Positions 16,201 through 22,878 of a stretch of 47,133 nt of DNA are shown one piece after another. This DNA comes from Candidatus Uhrbacteria bacterium. GTDB lineage: Bacteria; Patescibacteriota; Patescibacteriia; UBA9934. The position numbers and the translations under genes are program-made. Location: positions 1 to 47,133 of the forward strand of contig CAINGB010000010.1 of assembly GCA_903848275.1 (NCBI GenBank), written 5' to 3'. The notes beneath the pieces are model-generated. The model was not told the DNA's origin, ran no database searches, and was given only the letters and a program-made list of their open reading frames with translations. The first letter of the stretch is position 1; each line of letters opens with the position of its first letter.

Positions 16201-18973
16201 TTTCACTATCGCCACCGGTTCACCAACTCTCACCGGCACCGGCTCCACTATCCACACATCCACCGGTAGCATGACAGTCTCATCGGCGGCCGGAGCTGTC
16301 CTAACCCTCGATTCTGGCACAACCGGCACGGTTAACCTTGGTACTGGTACGGCAGGGAAGACCATCAACATCGGCACTGACAACACCACCGCCGACATCA
16401 TCGGCCTCGGTTCAGCCTTGGATACTCTGACTCTCACCGGCAATTCAAGCTCAACCATCGTTTTGAACGCTGTCACCATTAGCGCAGCTGAACTTGCTCG
16501 TTTGGACGGCCACGACGCTGCCTTGGTCGACACCAACGACGCCGTAGCCACAGCTATTACGGGCACTGGCGCTCTCGACGCCGGTTCAATTACCTCCGGC
16601 TTCGGCGCTATCGACACCGGTGCTGACAACATCACTACCACCGGCACGGTCTCTGCCAATAACTTCGATCGCTCAACCTCTGGCGCTCTCACCTTTGGCA
16701 ACACCAACGCTACCTCAGCTTCCATCTGTAACTCAGCTGGTTGCGATACCGTTACCATCGGCACTAACGCCGACGCTGACACCATCACTATCGGTGATAC
16801 CCTGGACTCCCTGTCATTTGCTTCAACTGGCTTAAACCTCACAATTGGTGGTGCCTTAACCGGCGTCGCTTCCATCGACACTATTGCTACCTCGGCTACC
16901 GCCCTTACCTTCGCTGGCGTTGGTGCAATTTCCTCGACAACGTCCTCCTCCATGACCGTCGACTCTGGCTCAACTGGCTCTCTTCTCCTCGGCACCGGCG
17001 TCGCTGCAAAGACAATAACCATCGGTAACGGTACGGACGATACGTTCTCTCTCAACTCCTCCGCCTTTGTGGTTTCGACCACGGGCGCCTTGACCGGCGT
17101 CACTTCCGTCGACACCATCGCTCACTCGGCAACTGCTATCACCTTCGCCGGCGCCGGTACCATCTCTTCAACGACTACCTCTGCCATCACTCTCGACTCT
17201 GGCTCTTCCGGCGACGTCAATGTCGGCACAGGTGCAACGGCCAAATCAGTTACCATCGGCAACGTCACTGGCGCCACTAGTCTCAACCTCAAGTCCGGTA
17301 CCGGTAACATCCTCCTGACGGTCGACGGCACAGCCTCAAGTGGCATGGTCCGCATTGGTAATAGCGCCACGGCGACCCCAGACTTGCTTGTCCTCGACAA
17401 CGGCACCGCAGATCCAACCGGTGTGAACGGTGGTATGTACTACAGCACCGGCACCAACAAACTTCGTTGTTACGAGAACGGTGCCTGGAAAGATTGTATT
17501 TCAACGGCAACTGGTGCTGGAACAGATATCCAGCACGCTGCGCTCTATGACACCAACGAGGCGTTAACGAACGTGCCGACCGGTGGTGCTCAGGTAACGC
17601 TCGGCACAGTCTCTGTCACGCCAACAACAGCCACTGGCGACATCTATGTCACGGGTTATGCTGAAGTACGAAGCGGTAACAACACCGATCAGCCCTTCCA
17701 GCTGGTGATTGAAACAACAGCTAATTGTACTGGTACTACAGTTGGAAACGCCGACGTAACTTACACTATTACCTCCGCCTCCAGTACAACGGTACATTTG
17801 GGCAATATTCGAATCTCTGGTATCGCTGTCGACGCAGGAGCCTCAGCTCACCCTTACTCTCTTTGTGGCGCGGTGACTTCTGGCGGCGGCGACACGGATG
17901 TATTGAACTGGGGCATTGAAGCCTTGGTTATAGACACCGGTGCTGACTTAGCAGAAAACTATACTTCCAATGACGCTAGTCTTGAAGCCGGCGACGTCGT
18001 TGCTTTGGACGGTAGCCTGCAAACCGGAGTCAAGAAGAGCTCTGGACTGGCTGACTCTGGTGTTATCGGCATTGTCTCTACCCGACCAGGGCAACTCATT
18101 GGTGGCGTCAGTCGCGAAGGTGTCCAGGTCTTGCCGGTCGCTCTAGTCGGTCGCGTTCCGGTCAAAGTGTCGGCTGAGAACGGTGCCATCGCCGTTGGTG
18201 ACTACCTCGTTCCATCCTCAACTCCAGGTATTGCCATGAAAGCTAACGCAACAGGAACTGTTATTGGCCAAGCCATGTCGAGCTTCACCGGTAGCAGCCA
18301 GGGCATTGTCCTCGCCTTCGTCAAAAACTTTGCCCAAACTGGCGGTTCCGTTCTGCTTGGCAGTGTTTCCCCCGACGCCGCTGGTCTCACTGGCTTCATC
18401 ACCACCATCCAAGCCGAAGCTGCTCACGACCCAATCGCCATTCTCACCGCCAAGATTGGTGGCGGTACGGAATTCCTAACTGACTTCGTAGCTGCTCGCG
18501 TCACTGCTATTCGTGGCTACTTCGACGAACTCTTCACCAAGAAAATCCACACGGATCAACTCTGCGTCAAGAAGTCGGACGGCACTGAAATCTGTGTCAC
18601 CGGCGACCAGCTACAAAACGCCGTCGGTGGTACCGTCCAGAACGCTCCAGTCATCGCCCCAGCCCCAGTTGCTACTCCAGTCACTGTTGACGCCCCGGCC
18701 GTCGAACCTGTAAACCCTCCCCCAGCCATGGGGGAGACGGAGGGGGCTAGTACGAACTTGGCAGAGCCTACCGTCGACGTTACTCCCGCCGAGCCTTCGG
18801 CCGAATCAAGTACCTCGCCAGAGACAGCTCCCGCTCCCGAGGCTAGTGCGTCGGCAGCCGAAGCACCAGCCTCTGAGCCAAGTCAAAGCTCAGCTTTGAC
18901 CGCAAACCCAACAAGCGAGCTGAGCTCGCCAGCCTCCGAACCGGCCTCCGCACCTACTCCAGATGGTGTATAA
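10274..18973 (+). CDS. giant modular surface protein (tail-fibre-like, IMC/G2-like end)
   Basis: 2,899 residues. The N-terminal signal peptide (LPLASLLIGLSLFSPLIASA) is followed by thousands of T/G/S/A/N-rich residues in beta-helix-like repeats. Modules: five copies of a ~105-residue block GADFATxGTVNNVDFG ... NRI ... QYD...RWR (starts near residues 189, 498, 755, 1342, 1833); repeated TTGTTGVLTLDSGTTG / KTITIGNTTGAT units; three FRCYEGGxWKDC-type units (~1010, 1156, 2373). From ~2553 DTGADLAENYTSNDASLEAGDVV looks like a peptidase_G2/intramolecular chaperone region, then YFDELFTKKIHTDQLCV. The tail (~2790-2899) is P/A/S/E-rich and contains two palindromic repeats. The listed start is GTG. ATG at 10280 is an alternative, and a GGAGG at 10294 sits 5 nt before an in-frame ATA (10304) that would give a clean signal peptide. 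Likely a surface fibre or adhesin. Confidence 0.85.
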   Translation: MSMINCSEDAIHSRFLKLPLASLLIGLSLFSPLIASATTYLPGATLEPDCAPGTPDCGVSPIGDAHTGSGAPTSTTLATGALYFDTAGGIFYAYNGTAWVSVGSGTTISSLNGQSGASQTFAIGTSGTDAAWSSATNVHTLNIPDASLTARGLITTGTQTIAGNKTFSGNTILSGNLSIIGDFSTPLGTELVTTGTQNDVAISSGGLFRYNGLGTAAFSGFAGGTDGKFIRIINISASSISFANQDATSAAENRIITTTGNAITITTNGSIGLQYDGAAQRWRVVNVPANAASIAGFAYEQNGNGFGATAVLGTTDANALNLITSGTTRFALAAGASTLTGTGPTTLSSTGTLALSSAAASAIGITTGTTGALTLDSGTTGGVNLGNGAASKIITIGNSTGTTALNLSSGSGGISLAGNVTIPNGNTFSTGTGTTTIKSTSISLTGNDAILNMTGTGILGLNTTTNRAITTGTGLVTIGGSAQTNGNLTIAGNLYLPKGADFATSGTVNNVDFGAGSQFRYIGTPPTIITGIAGGSDGRLMTLINSAGAGDLTLKNANTGSLAENRIETGTASDMVIPEDSAVILQYEDYGTGEKHWHLLAPPSNVAAVALAAFLQGGNSFGATATLGTDDFYNLNLKTNGATALALDTSGNANLTGDLTVTGGDIVTPAATALNITTGTTGILTLDSGTTGAINIGASSVAKIITIGNTTGATAVNIDAGSGGINFDGNTTFTDGNSFTSGSGAFHVVGDYATPKGTDYTTTGVQNNVNIGTGSLIRYTGAGTATFTGITGGTDGRQVRIMNASAYTLSFTNEDSGSTAANRILTSAVGGTLNIPAGISPTFQYDSGASRWRLVVLPASSGTISGFAYIQGGNAFGVAANLGTTDANALNLKTNNVTAVSIDTSSNANFTGDITVTGGDVVSPAASALNITTGTTGVLTLDSGSTGAVNLGTGAAVKTISIGNTAGATRVNIDSGTAGIHLQAGGFGSTGNVVIGPGTGSATPDFFVLDSKNDDATDPAGGVNGASYYNTTSNKFRCYEGGGWKDCDSTGGTTTLQTAYNSSPAIVTSSSHDLALTLTSGNFTATGAGAVNLTPTTASSFTSGGALTFTAGATSTWGTTAGDLKLQIAGTSTTGSLQIGAGGTGSATPDLVVLDTKSAASGSGDPTGTKGATYYNIASEKFRCFEGTEWKDCDTGGGVGAQSLNGQSGVSQSLVVGNSGTDFNIVSALDVHTFNIPDAALTARGLVTTGTQSFEGAKTFNNNLLVNGDTTIGNATGDALTVNGSAITLAGNSSVLNMTGTGTLSLNTVTNRAITTGTGLFTTGGGTKINGDLTYTGALINPRGADFSVVGSQNNLELGSGTWFRFTGASQITITGIASPSDGRQVRLTNASSSNMVFANQDVSSTDVNRIITPDGGNLTIPPNATATFQYDSATQRWRLVILPASSATVASFAYIQGGNAFGATATLGTTDAYALNLKTNNVTALALDTSGNGNLTGDLTVTGGDISTPAATSLNMTAGTTGVLTLDTGSTGAINIGTNSNAKILTIGNTSGATAVHVNSGSGNVLFTSSTTTFQTATATNDKLALVPHSGAAASFTGNITSADITVADKTWTLPNLTGNILLDTSTCPSTSSFACGAGNNTGATLTLGTTDANAMILETGGATRFTVAAGAATLTGTGTTSVTSTGSLSLSSANTTAVNVTTGTTGVLTLDSGTTGGVNLGTGATSKTVTVGNTTGTSTLNLNSGSGGIALGGNTTISGANTFATGSGTTTINSTAITLAGASAVMDLTSGTLGLNTTSNQPINTGTGLLSVGGALSVTGALTVSDGFATPKGADFATTGTVNNVDFGNGSLFRYTGINNATLTGIANGIDGKRISIMNVSSFNLIIANESASSTDINRILTTSGANVTIPSLSTVGLQYDAAATRWRVINIPVSSASISAYGFLQSGNAFGATAVLGTTDANALNLITSGATRFTIATGSPTLTGTGSTIHTSTGSMTVSSAAGAVLTLDSGTTGTVNLGTGTAGKTINIGTDNTTADIIGLGSALDTLTLTGNSSSTIVLNAVTISAAELARLDGHDAALVDTNDAVATAITGTGALDAGSITSGFGAIDTGADNITTTGTVSANNFDRSTSGALTFGNTNATSASICNSAGCDTVTIGTNADADTITIGDTLDSLSFASTGLNLTIGGALTGVASIDTIATSATALTFAGVGAISSTTSSSMTVDSGSTGSLLLGTGVAAKTITIGNGTDDTFSLNSSAFVVSTTGALTGVTSVDTIAHSATAITFAGAGTISSTTTSAITLDSGSSGDVNVGTGATAKSVTIGNVTGATSLNLKSGTGNILLTVDGTASSGMVRIGNSATATPDLLVLDNGTADPTGVNGGMYYSTGTNKLRCYENGAWKDCISTATGAGTDIQHAALYDTNEALTNVPTGGAQVTLGTVSVTPTTATGDIYVTGYAEVRSGNNTDQPFQLVIETTANCTGTTVGNADVTYTITSASSTTVHLGNIRISGIAVDAGASAHPYSLCGAVTSGGGDTDVLNWGIEALVIDTGADLAENYTSNDASLEAGDVVALDGSLQTGVKKSSGLADSGVIGIVSTRPGQLIGGVSREGVQVLPVALVGRVPVKVSAENGAIAVGDYLVPSSTPGIAMKANATGTVIGQAMSSFTGSSQGIVLAFVKNFAQTGGSVLLGSVSPDAAGLTGFITTIQAEAAHDPIAILTAKIGGGTEFLTDFVAARVTAIRGYFDELFTKKIHTDQLCVKKSDGTEICVTGDQLQNAVGGTVQNAPVIAPAPVATPVTVDAPAVEPVNPPPAMGETEGASTNLAEPTVDVTPAEPSAESSTSPETAPAPEASASAAEAPASEPSQSSALTANPTSELSSPASEPASAPTPDGV
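18713..18747. repeat. CCCTCCCCCA...TGGGGGAG repeat, copy 1
   Basis: Nested hairpin: CCCCCA pairs with TGGGGG around GCCA, and CCCTC with GAGGG outside. It lies in the coding sequence of the giant protein tail. A near-identical copy is at 42754-42789. Confidence 0.75.
18882..18929. repeat. double-palindrome element, copy 1
   Basis: A 19-bp hairpin (arm GTCAAAGCT, centre C), the spacer CGCAAACCCAACAA, then a 15-bp hairpin (arm GCGAGCT, centre G). It is within the 3' coding part of the giant gene, encoding S/A/T/E-rich residues. Other copies: 28329-28375 and 38969-39015. Confidence 0.8.
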
Positions 18974-18998
18974 TGTTTCTAGTTATAATCCGTAATTA

Positions 18999-19505
18999 AT
19001 GTTTATGAGTATTGTCCGTCATCTCCGTTCCGGTTCCGCTATAGTAGCCCACGCCATGAGTCCAAAACGCTTCATTTTAACGCTAATTTTCCTGGTTGCT
19101 GTAGCTGGCGTCGCCGGTTCCGTTTACTTCCACCAGCGCTACCAGGAGCTTAAAGAACATCCAAACGCTGCCGCCGAAGCAGAGAGCTCTAAAATTGTCG
19201 AGGCTATCGGTAAGCTCATCGAACTTCCAGTCGACGAAGCGCCATCGGTCGTCACTATCGTCGACACCACAAAATTGAGTGACCAACCATTCTTCAAAAC
19301 TGCTCAGAACGGCGATATTCTCCTCGCCTACGTCAACTCCAAGGAGGCTATTCTTTACCGCCCATCAACCAATAAAATAATCCAGGTCGCCAGCATTAAC
19401 GTCACGCCAAATTCCGCCGACGTCGCTGCCGACTCGGCCAAGCAAGCCGCCGATACTACAACTACTGACACCACCACACCAAGCACCGACACGTCAGGTC
19501 AGTAG
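18999..19505 (+). CDS. CPR conserved single-pass membrane protein
   Basis: 168 residues: a short cytoplasmic N-terminus, one membrane helix (~24-46, RFILTLIFLVAVAGVAGSVY), then an exported domain with LPVDEAPSVVTIVDTTKL, QPFFKTAQNGDILLAYVNSKEAILYRPSTNKII, and a T/S/D-rich disordered tail. I recognise this QPFFxxAxNGDxxLxYxxxxKAILYRPSxNKII pattern as a widespread CPR protein of unknown role. Gene order giant protein, this gene, GWI-repeat protein, with gaps of 25 and 5 bp, suggests an operon that exports or anchors the giant fibre (inference). Two TATAAT sequences (18969, 18984) lie just upstream and could provide a local promoter. Confidence 0.7.
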   Translation: MFMSIVRHLRSGSAIVAHAMSPKRFILTLIFLVAVAGVAGSVYFHQRYQELKEHPNAAAEAESSKIVEAIGKLIELPVDEAPSVVTIVDTTKLSDQPFFKTAQNGDILLAYVNSKEAILYRPSTNKIIQVASINVTPNSADVAADSAKQAADTTTTDTTTPSTDTSGQ

Positions 19506-19510
19506 TCATT

Positions 19511-20779
19511 ATGCGCCGAGGCTTTGCCATTCTTTTTCTAGCAGGCTTGGGGCTTACCCCCTTGTCTGCTTTAGCCATGTCTGGCAGTGTTCTCGACGCC
19601 CATAAATACGCCTGGAGTAATAACACTGGCTACATTAATTTTGACAACGTTACTATTACCGACAGTTTACTGACTGGCTACGCCTGGTCCACTAATAAAG
19701 GCTGGATAAAATTCAATCCAGCCCTAGGCGGCGTTACTAACGACGGTCGCGGCAATCTTAGCGGCTCAGCTTGGGGCGAACAGCTCGGTTGGATTGACTT
19801 TAGTCACGTTCGCATCGATAACAACGGCCAATTCACCGGTACTGCTACCGGCGACCTCATTGGCACCCTTACTTTCATTTGCCCAACTTACTGCGATGTT
19901 GCTACTGACTGGCTTTATACCTTCAGTAACAACGGCCCTGGAGCGTTATCGGGATCTGGCGGCTATCCACAGCCAGATACCACGCCCACTACCACGCCAG
20001 CACCCACGCCTATCAAAACTATCGATCAACCGCTTGTTGTGCCGCCAGTGGACACTGGTGTTCTTGTCGTCAACACGCCAGTCGGACCAGCCGTGATTAA
20101 CGTGCCACCCGTCCGTGCCGCCAATCCATACACCTACATCATCACCCCCAAACCACTGGTCGACGTCGGCCCCGCCGCTGCTCTTCCTGAGAGCGCCGCG
20201 CTAGTTAGCGGTCATGCCTTTGAGGTTATCATCCAAGACTCCGCTGGTGCGCCAGTTGAAGTTGTCCAACCTTCCATTACCATCACTCTACCGATCGACA
20301 GCACGCTCACGCAAAACCGCACTCTCGGCGTCTACTATTTCAATCCCACCAATCAAGTTTGGGTGCTCATTCCCGACGCTGTCTTTGACCCAACTCAAGC
20401 CTCGTTCCAAACTAACACGCCCGGCACCTTTGCTATCTTTGGCCAAGCACCGGCCGCTCCTGGTCAACCAGCTGTCATCACACCACCAGTTGAGATTACT
20501 AACCGCGTTACGTCAGGCGTTATTCCAACTGTAACTACCACAGTGCCAGTTATCACTCCAGTTTCAGCTCCTAAACCACTAACCAGCCTAATAACTGCCA
20601 TCATCGCCCTCCAAAACATTCTACCTCTAATTATCCGCGGTACTGCTGTGGTTAGTGGGGCGGCCCTTATTGTCGCTTTATTGCGCTTTCCAAGCTCTGG
20701 TTACAATCTGTGGTTGAGACTCTTTAGGCTTTTTAGTCGGGGCAAATACGGAAAGAATCCGTTGCTCAGAAGGAGATAG
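19511..20779 (+). CDS. secreted GWI-repeat protein with C-terminal membrane anchor
   Basis: 422 residues. The signal peptide (FAILFLAGLGLTPLSALA) precedes repeats of the type AWSxNxGWIxF (KYAWSNNTGYINF, YAWSTNKGWIKF, SAWGEQLGWIDF) at ~30-105. Next come a P/T-rich stretch (~155-230), a beta-sandwich-like region (VQPSITITLPIDS ... VYYFNPTNQVWVLIP), another P/V/T-rich linker and a membrane helix (~375-395, IRGTAVVSGAALIVALL), with a basic cytoplasmic tail (RGKYGKNPLLRRR). It probably lies on the surface beside the giant protein, 5 bp after the gene at 18999. Function unknown. Confidence 0.75.
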   Translation: MRRGFAILFLAGLGLTPLSALAMSGSVLDAHKYAWSNNTGYINFDNVTITDSLLTGYAWSTNKGWIKFNPALGGVTNDGRGNLSGSAWGEQLGWIDFSHVRIDNNGQFTGTATGDLIGTLTFICPTYCDVATDWLYTFSNNGPGALSGSGGYPQPDTTPTTTPAPTPIKTIDQPLVVPPVDTGVLVVNTPVGPAVINVPPVRAANPYTYIITPKPLVDVGPAAALPESAALVSGHAFEVIIQDSAGAPVEVVQPSITITLPIDSTLTQNRTLGVYYFNPTNQVWVLIPDAVFDPTQASFQTNTPGTFAIFGQAPAAPGQPAVITPPVEITNRVTSGVIPTVTTTVPVITPVSAPKPLTSLITAIIALQNILPLIIRGTAVVSGAALIVALLRFPSSGYNLWLRLFRLFSRGKYGKNPLLRRR

Positions 20780-20895
20780 GTTTTCGTCTTACGGCTCGGC
20801 CGCGGCTCTCGGGTCGCCGTCGCTCCCCGAGGCCTGGCCACCAGCTCGCGCTGCTCGTTGGTACTCGCAGATCGCTCCGCTGTTCTCGCCTCGGC

Positions 20896-20917
20896 GCAGG
20901 CCAAACTGTTGGCCTGC
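20896..20917. terminator. 9-bp perfect hairpin after the giant-protein operon
   Basis: GCAGGCCAA/TTGGCCTGC with loop ACTG, about 115 bp past the stop at 20779. No U-run follows, so a terminator role is uncertain. The rest of 20780-20930 is G+C-rich with no gene. Confidence 0.35.
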
Positions 20918-20929
20918 TTCCGTCCCATC

Positions 20930-20958
20930 AAAAAAATCCAGCCGAAGCTAGATTTTTT
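20930..20958 (-). terminator. tRNA-Asp terminator
   Basis: On the minus strand the A-run and ATCTAGC pair with GCTGGAT and the U-run around a TTCG tetraloop, directly after the encoded CCA. Confidence 0.85.
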
Positions 20959-21035
20959 TGGCGGGACGGACGAGGCTCGAACTCGCAACTTCTGCCGTGA
21001 CAGGGCAGTGCTCTAACCAATTGAACTACCGTCCC
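20959..21035 (-). tRNA. tRNA-Asp (anticodon GTC)
   Basis: 77 nt including an encoded CCA. Acceptor GGGACGG/CCGTCCC with discriminator G; D-arm with AGTTCAATTGGTTAGAGC; anticodon arm CTGCC-CTGTCAC-GGCAG giving GTC; T-arm with GAGTTCGAGCCTC. All arms pair well. Confidence 0.97.
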
Positions 21036-21114
21036 AGGTAATTACTAACGGGGCTAGTGTAGCAATTAGTGTCGAATAATGCAAGATGTCGCCGTCTGCC
21101 CATTTTTGGCTAAT

Positions 21115-22878
21115 TTAACTCTCCCTCTTGCCGTGTAACAACATCTCCACGGCGTGTTCCATGCTCCCAGCCGCCGTCACTTCACCACCATTCACAAAGT
21201 AAATTTCGTCAGCATTCTCAATAGTATTCAAGCGGTGGGCGATGATCACGCGAGCCGTCGTGGCTGGCAATTTGGCCAGGATTTCTTCCAACATCTGCTC
21301 CGTCACGGTGTCGATGTTGGCTGTCGCCTCGTCGAGAATCAGCAGTTCTGGCTCTCGGAGCACGGCTCGCATGAAGGCAATCAACTGCTTCTGACCGAGC
21401 GAGAGGGAATCGCCCGAAGTTTCTACCTTGGCCTCCAAACCGCCGTCAAAGCGCGCCAGCAAACCTTCTAGGCCTTTATTCTCGAGCACCATGCCGAGCT
21501 GCGCACTCGACAACTCGCGGTAACCAACATTGCCGTACAAAATATTTTCCCGCACGGTACCAGAGAACAACATCGGTTCCTGCAGAATAAAACCAATCTT
21601 CCGCGAGCGCTCAGCCGGTGTAAACGTCCGAATATCGCGGCCATGCAAATAAACCGTACCTTCAGTCGGGTCATACAACCGGGCCATGAGCGAAGCCGTA
21701 GTCGTCTTTCCACCACCAGTTGGGCCAACCAAGGCATACGTCTTACCCGGCTCCAGACTCAAGTTGATATTGCGTAGCACTCGTTGTTCCGGCGTGTAGC
21801 CAAAGGACACATTCTTAAACTCCAATATTGCCGAGCCCGGCACTTCATCGTTTGCCGCCAATGGCAACACCACCATCTCATTTTTCATCTGCAAAATTGC
21901 GGCAATGCGGTCCCAACCAGCCAAGGCCGTCTGGAACGTCGCCCACAATGATGCGAGCTGTCGTAACGGGTTGTAGAAGCTGGTGACGTAGGACAGGAAG
22001 CTAATCAACAAACCGAGCGTAAAGTCGCCTTGCGTAATTAAGTAGACGCCATAAGCCAGCACAATCAACTGCGCAATGTTGGCGGACAAGCCAAAGATTG
22101 GCGTAAACACGTTGTTGGCAATACCAGCGCCCAAAGCCGCATCGTAATTCTCATTGTTAGCTGTGGCAAAGCGTTGACGGAAGAAGTCGCGGCGATTAAA
22201 AGCGACGACCACTTTAAAGTTATTCAAACTCTCGCTGACTTCGGCTGACAAGTCTCCAGTCGACGTTAACGAAGTAGCATTCGATTTTTTAATCCACGGC
22301 GACAGCAAACGCGTCATGATCAGTAATGCTGCTGCTGGCGCCAAAGCCGCCAAACCTAACTTCCAGTTAATCACGAGCAAACAGACGCCAGCACCGCACA
22401 TAATAAAAATGCTGCCAATAAACTGGACAAGTGTTCGTGAAAAGAATTGGTTTAGCTGATCTGTATCATTATTGATGCGTGATATAAGGTCGCCCGCTTT
22501 ATTCGCATTGAAGAAAGCGACTGGCAACTCTTGCAACTTCTCGAAAATGCTACTGCGCAAACGGAATAGCACACGCTGGCCGACGCCACCCATAAACCTA
22601 GTCTGTGCATAGCTCGTCAACAGGCCGACCAAGTACAAGCCAAGGAGAATGCTAGCAAACGCCAGCACGCCGCTAAATTGCTTGGTGACAATGTAAGTGT
22701 CGACAATGTGGGCAATCAAGAGCGGTGCCACTAGGGTAATTGCCGAGTTGGCCAGCGTCGCGAGTCCAGCATAGCCCAAAATACTGCGCTCGCCGCCGAG
22801 CATCGGCCACAAACTTTTCACCGCTTGCCAAGTGGAAGCATTCTTCTTATTTTTTTCGTCTTTAAGCGCGTAGTTCAT
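21115..22878 (-). CDS. ABC exporter half-transporter, canonical catalytic NBD
   Basis: 587 residues: six membrane helices (~25-320) fused to a nucleotide-binding domain, the ABCB/MdlB exporter layout. The Walker A is GPTGGGKTT, Walker B LLILDEATANID keeps the catalytic glutamate, and the H-loop AHRLNT is intact, but the signature is LSLGQ instead of LSGGQ. The protein encoded just upstream has LSGGQ but a non-catalytic Walker B. The two would therefore build a heterodimer with one working and one degenerate ATP site, as in TM287/288 and BmrCD. Its start overlaps the end of that gene by 17 nt. The substrate (drug, lipid or peptide) cannot be told. Confidence 0.93.
   Translation of the reverse strand: MNYALKDEKNKKNASTWQAVKSLWPMLGGERSILGYAGLATLANSAITLVAPLLIAHIVDTYIVTKQFSGVLAFASILLGLYLVGLLTSYAQTRFMGGVGQRVLFRLRSSIFEKLQELPVAFFNANKAGDLISRINNDTDQLNQFFSRTLVQFIGSIFIMCGAGVCLLVINWKLGLAALAPAAALLIMTRLLSPWIKKSNATSLTSTGDLSAEVSESLNNFKVVVAFNRRDFFRQRFATANNENYDAALGAGIANNVFTPIFGLSANIAQLIVLAYGVYLITQGDFTLGLLISFLSYVTSFYNPLRQLASLWATFQTALAGWDRIAAILQMKNEMVVLPLAANDEVPGSAILEFKNVSFGYTPEQRVLRNINLSLEPGKTYALVGPTGGGKTTTASLMARLYDPTEGTVYLHGRDIRTFTPAERSRKIGFILQEPMLFSGTVRENILYGNVGYRELSSAQLGMVLENKGLEGLLARFDGGLEAKVETSGDSLSLGQKQLIAFMRAVLREPELLILDEATANIDTVTEQMLEEILAKLPATTARVIIAHRLNTIENADEIYFVNGGEVTAAGSMEHAVEMLLHGKRES

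Noticed and set aside
20701-20988. 95-residue minus-strand frame
   Set aside because: It runs through the tRNA-Asp gene and its terminator, so it is almost certainly spurious.
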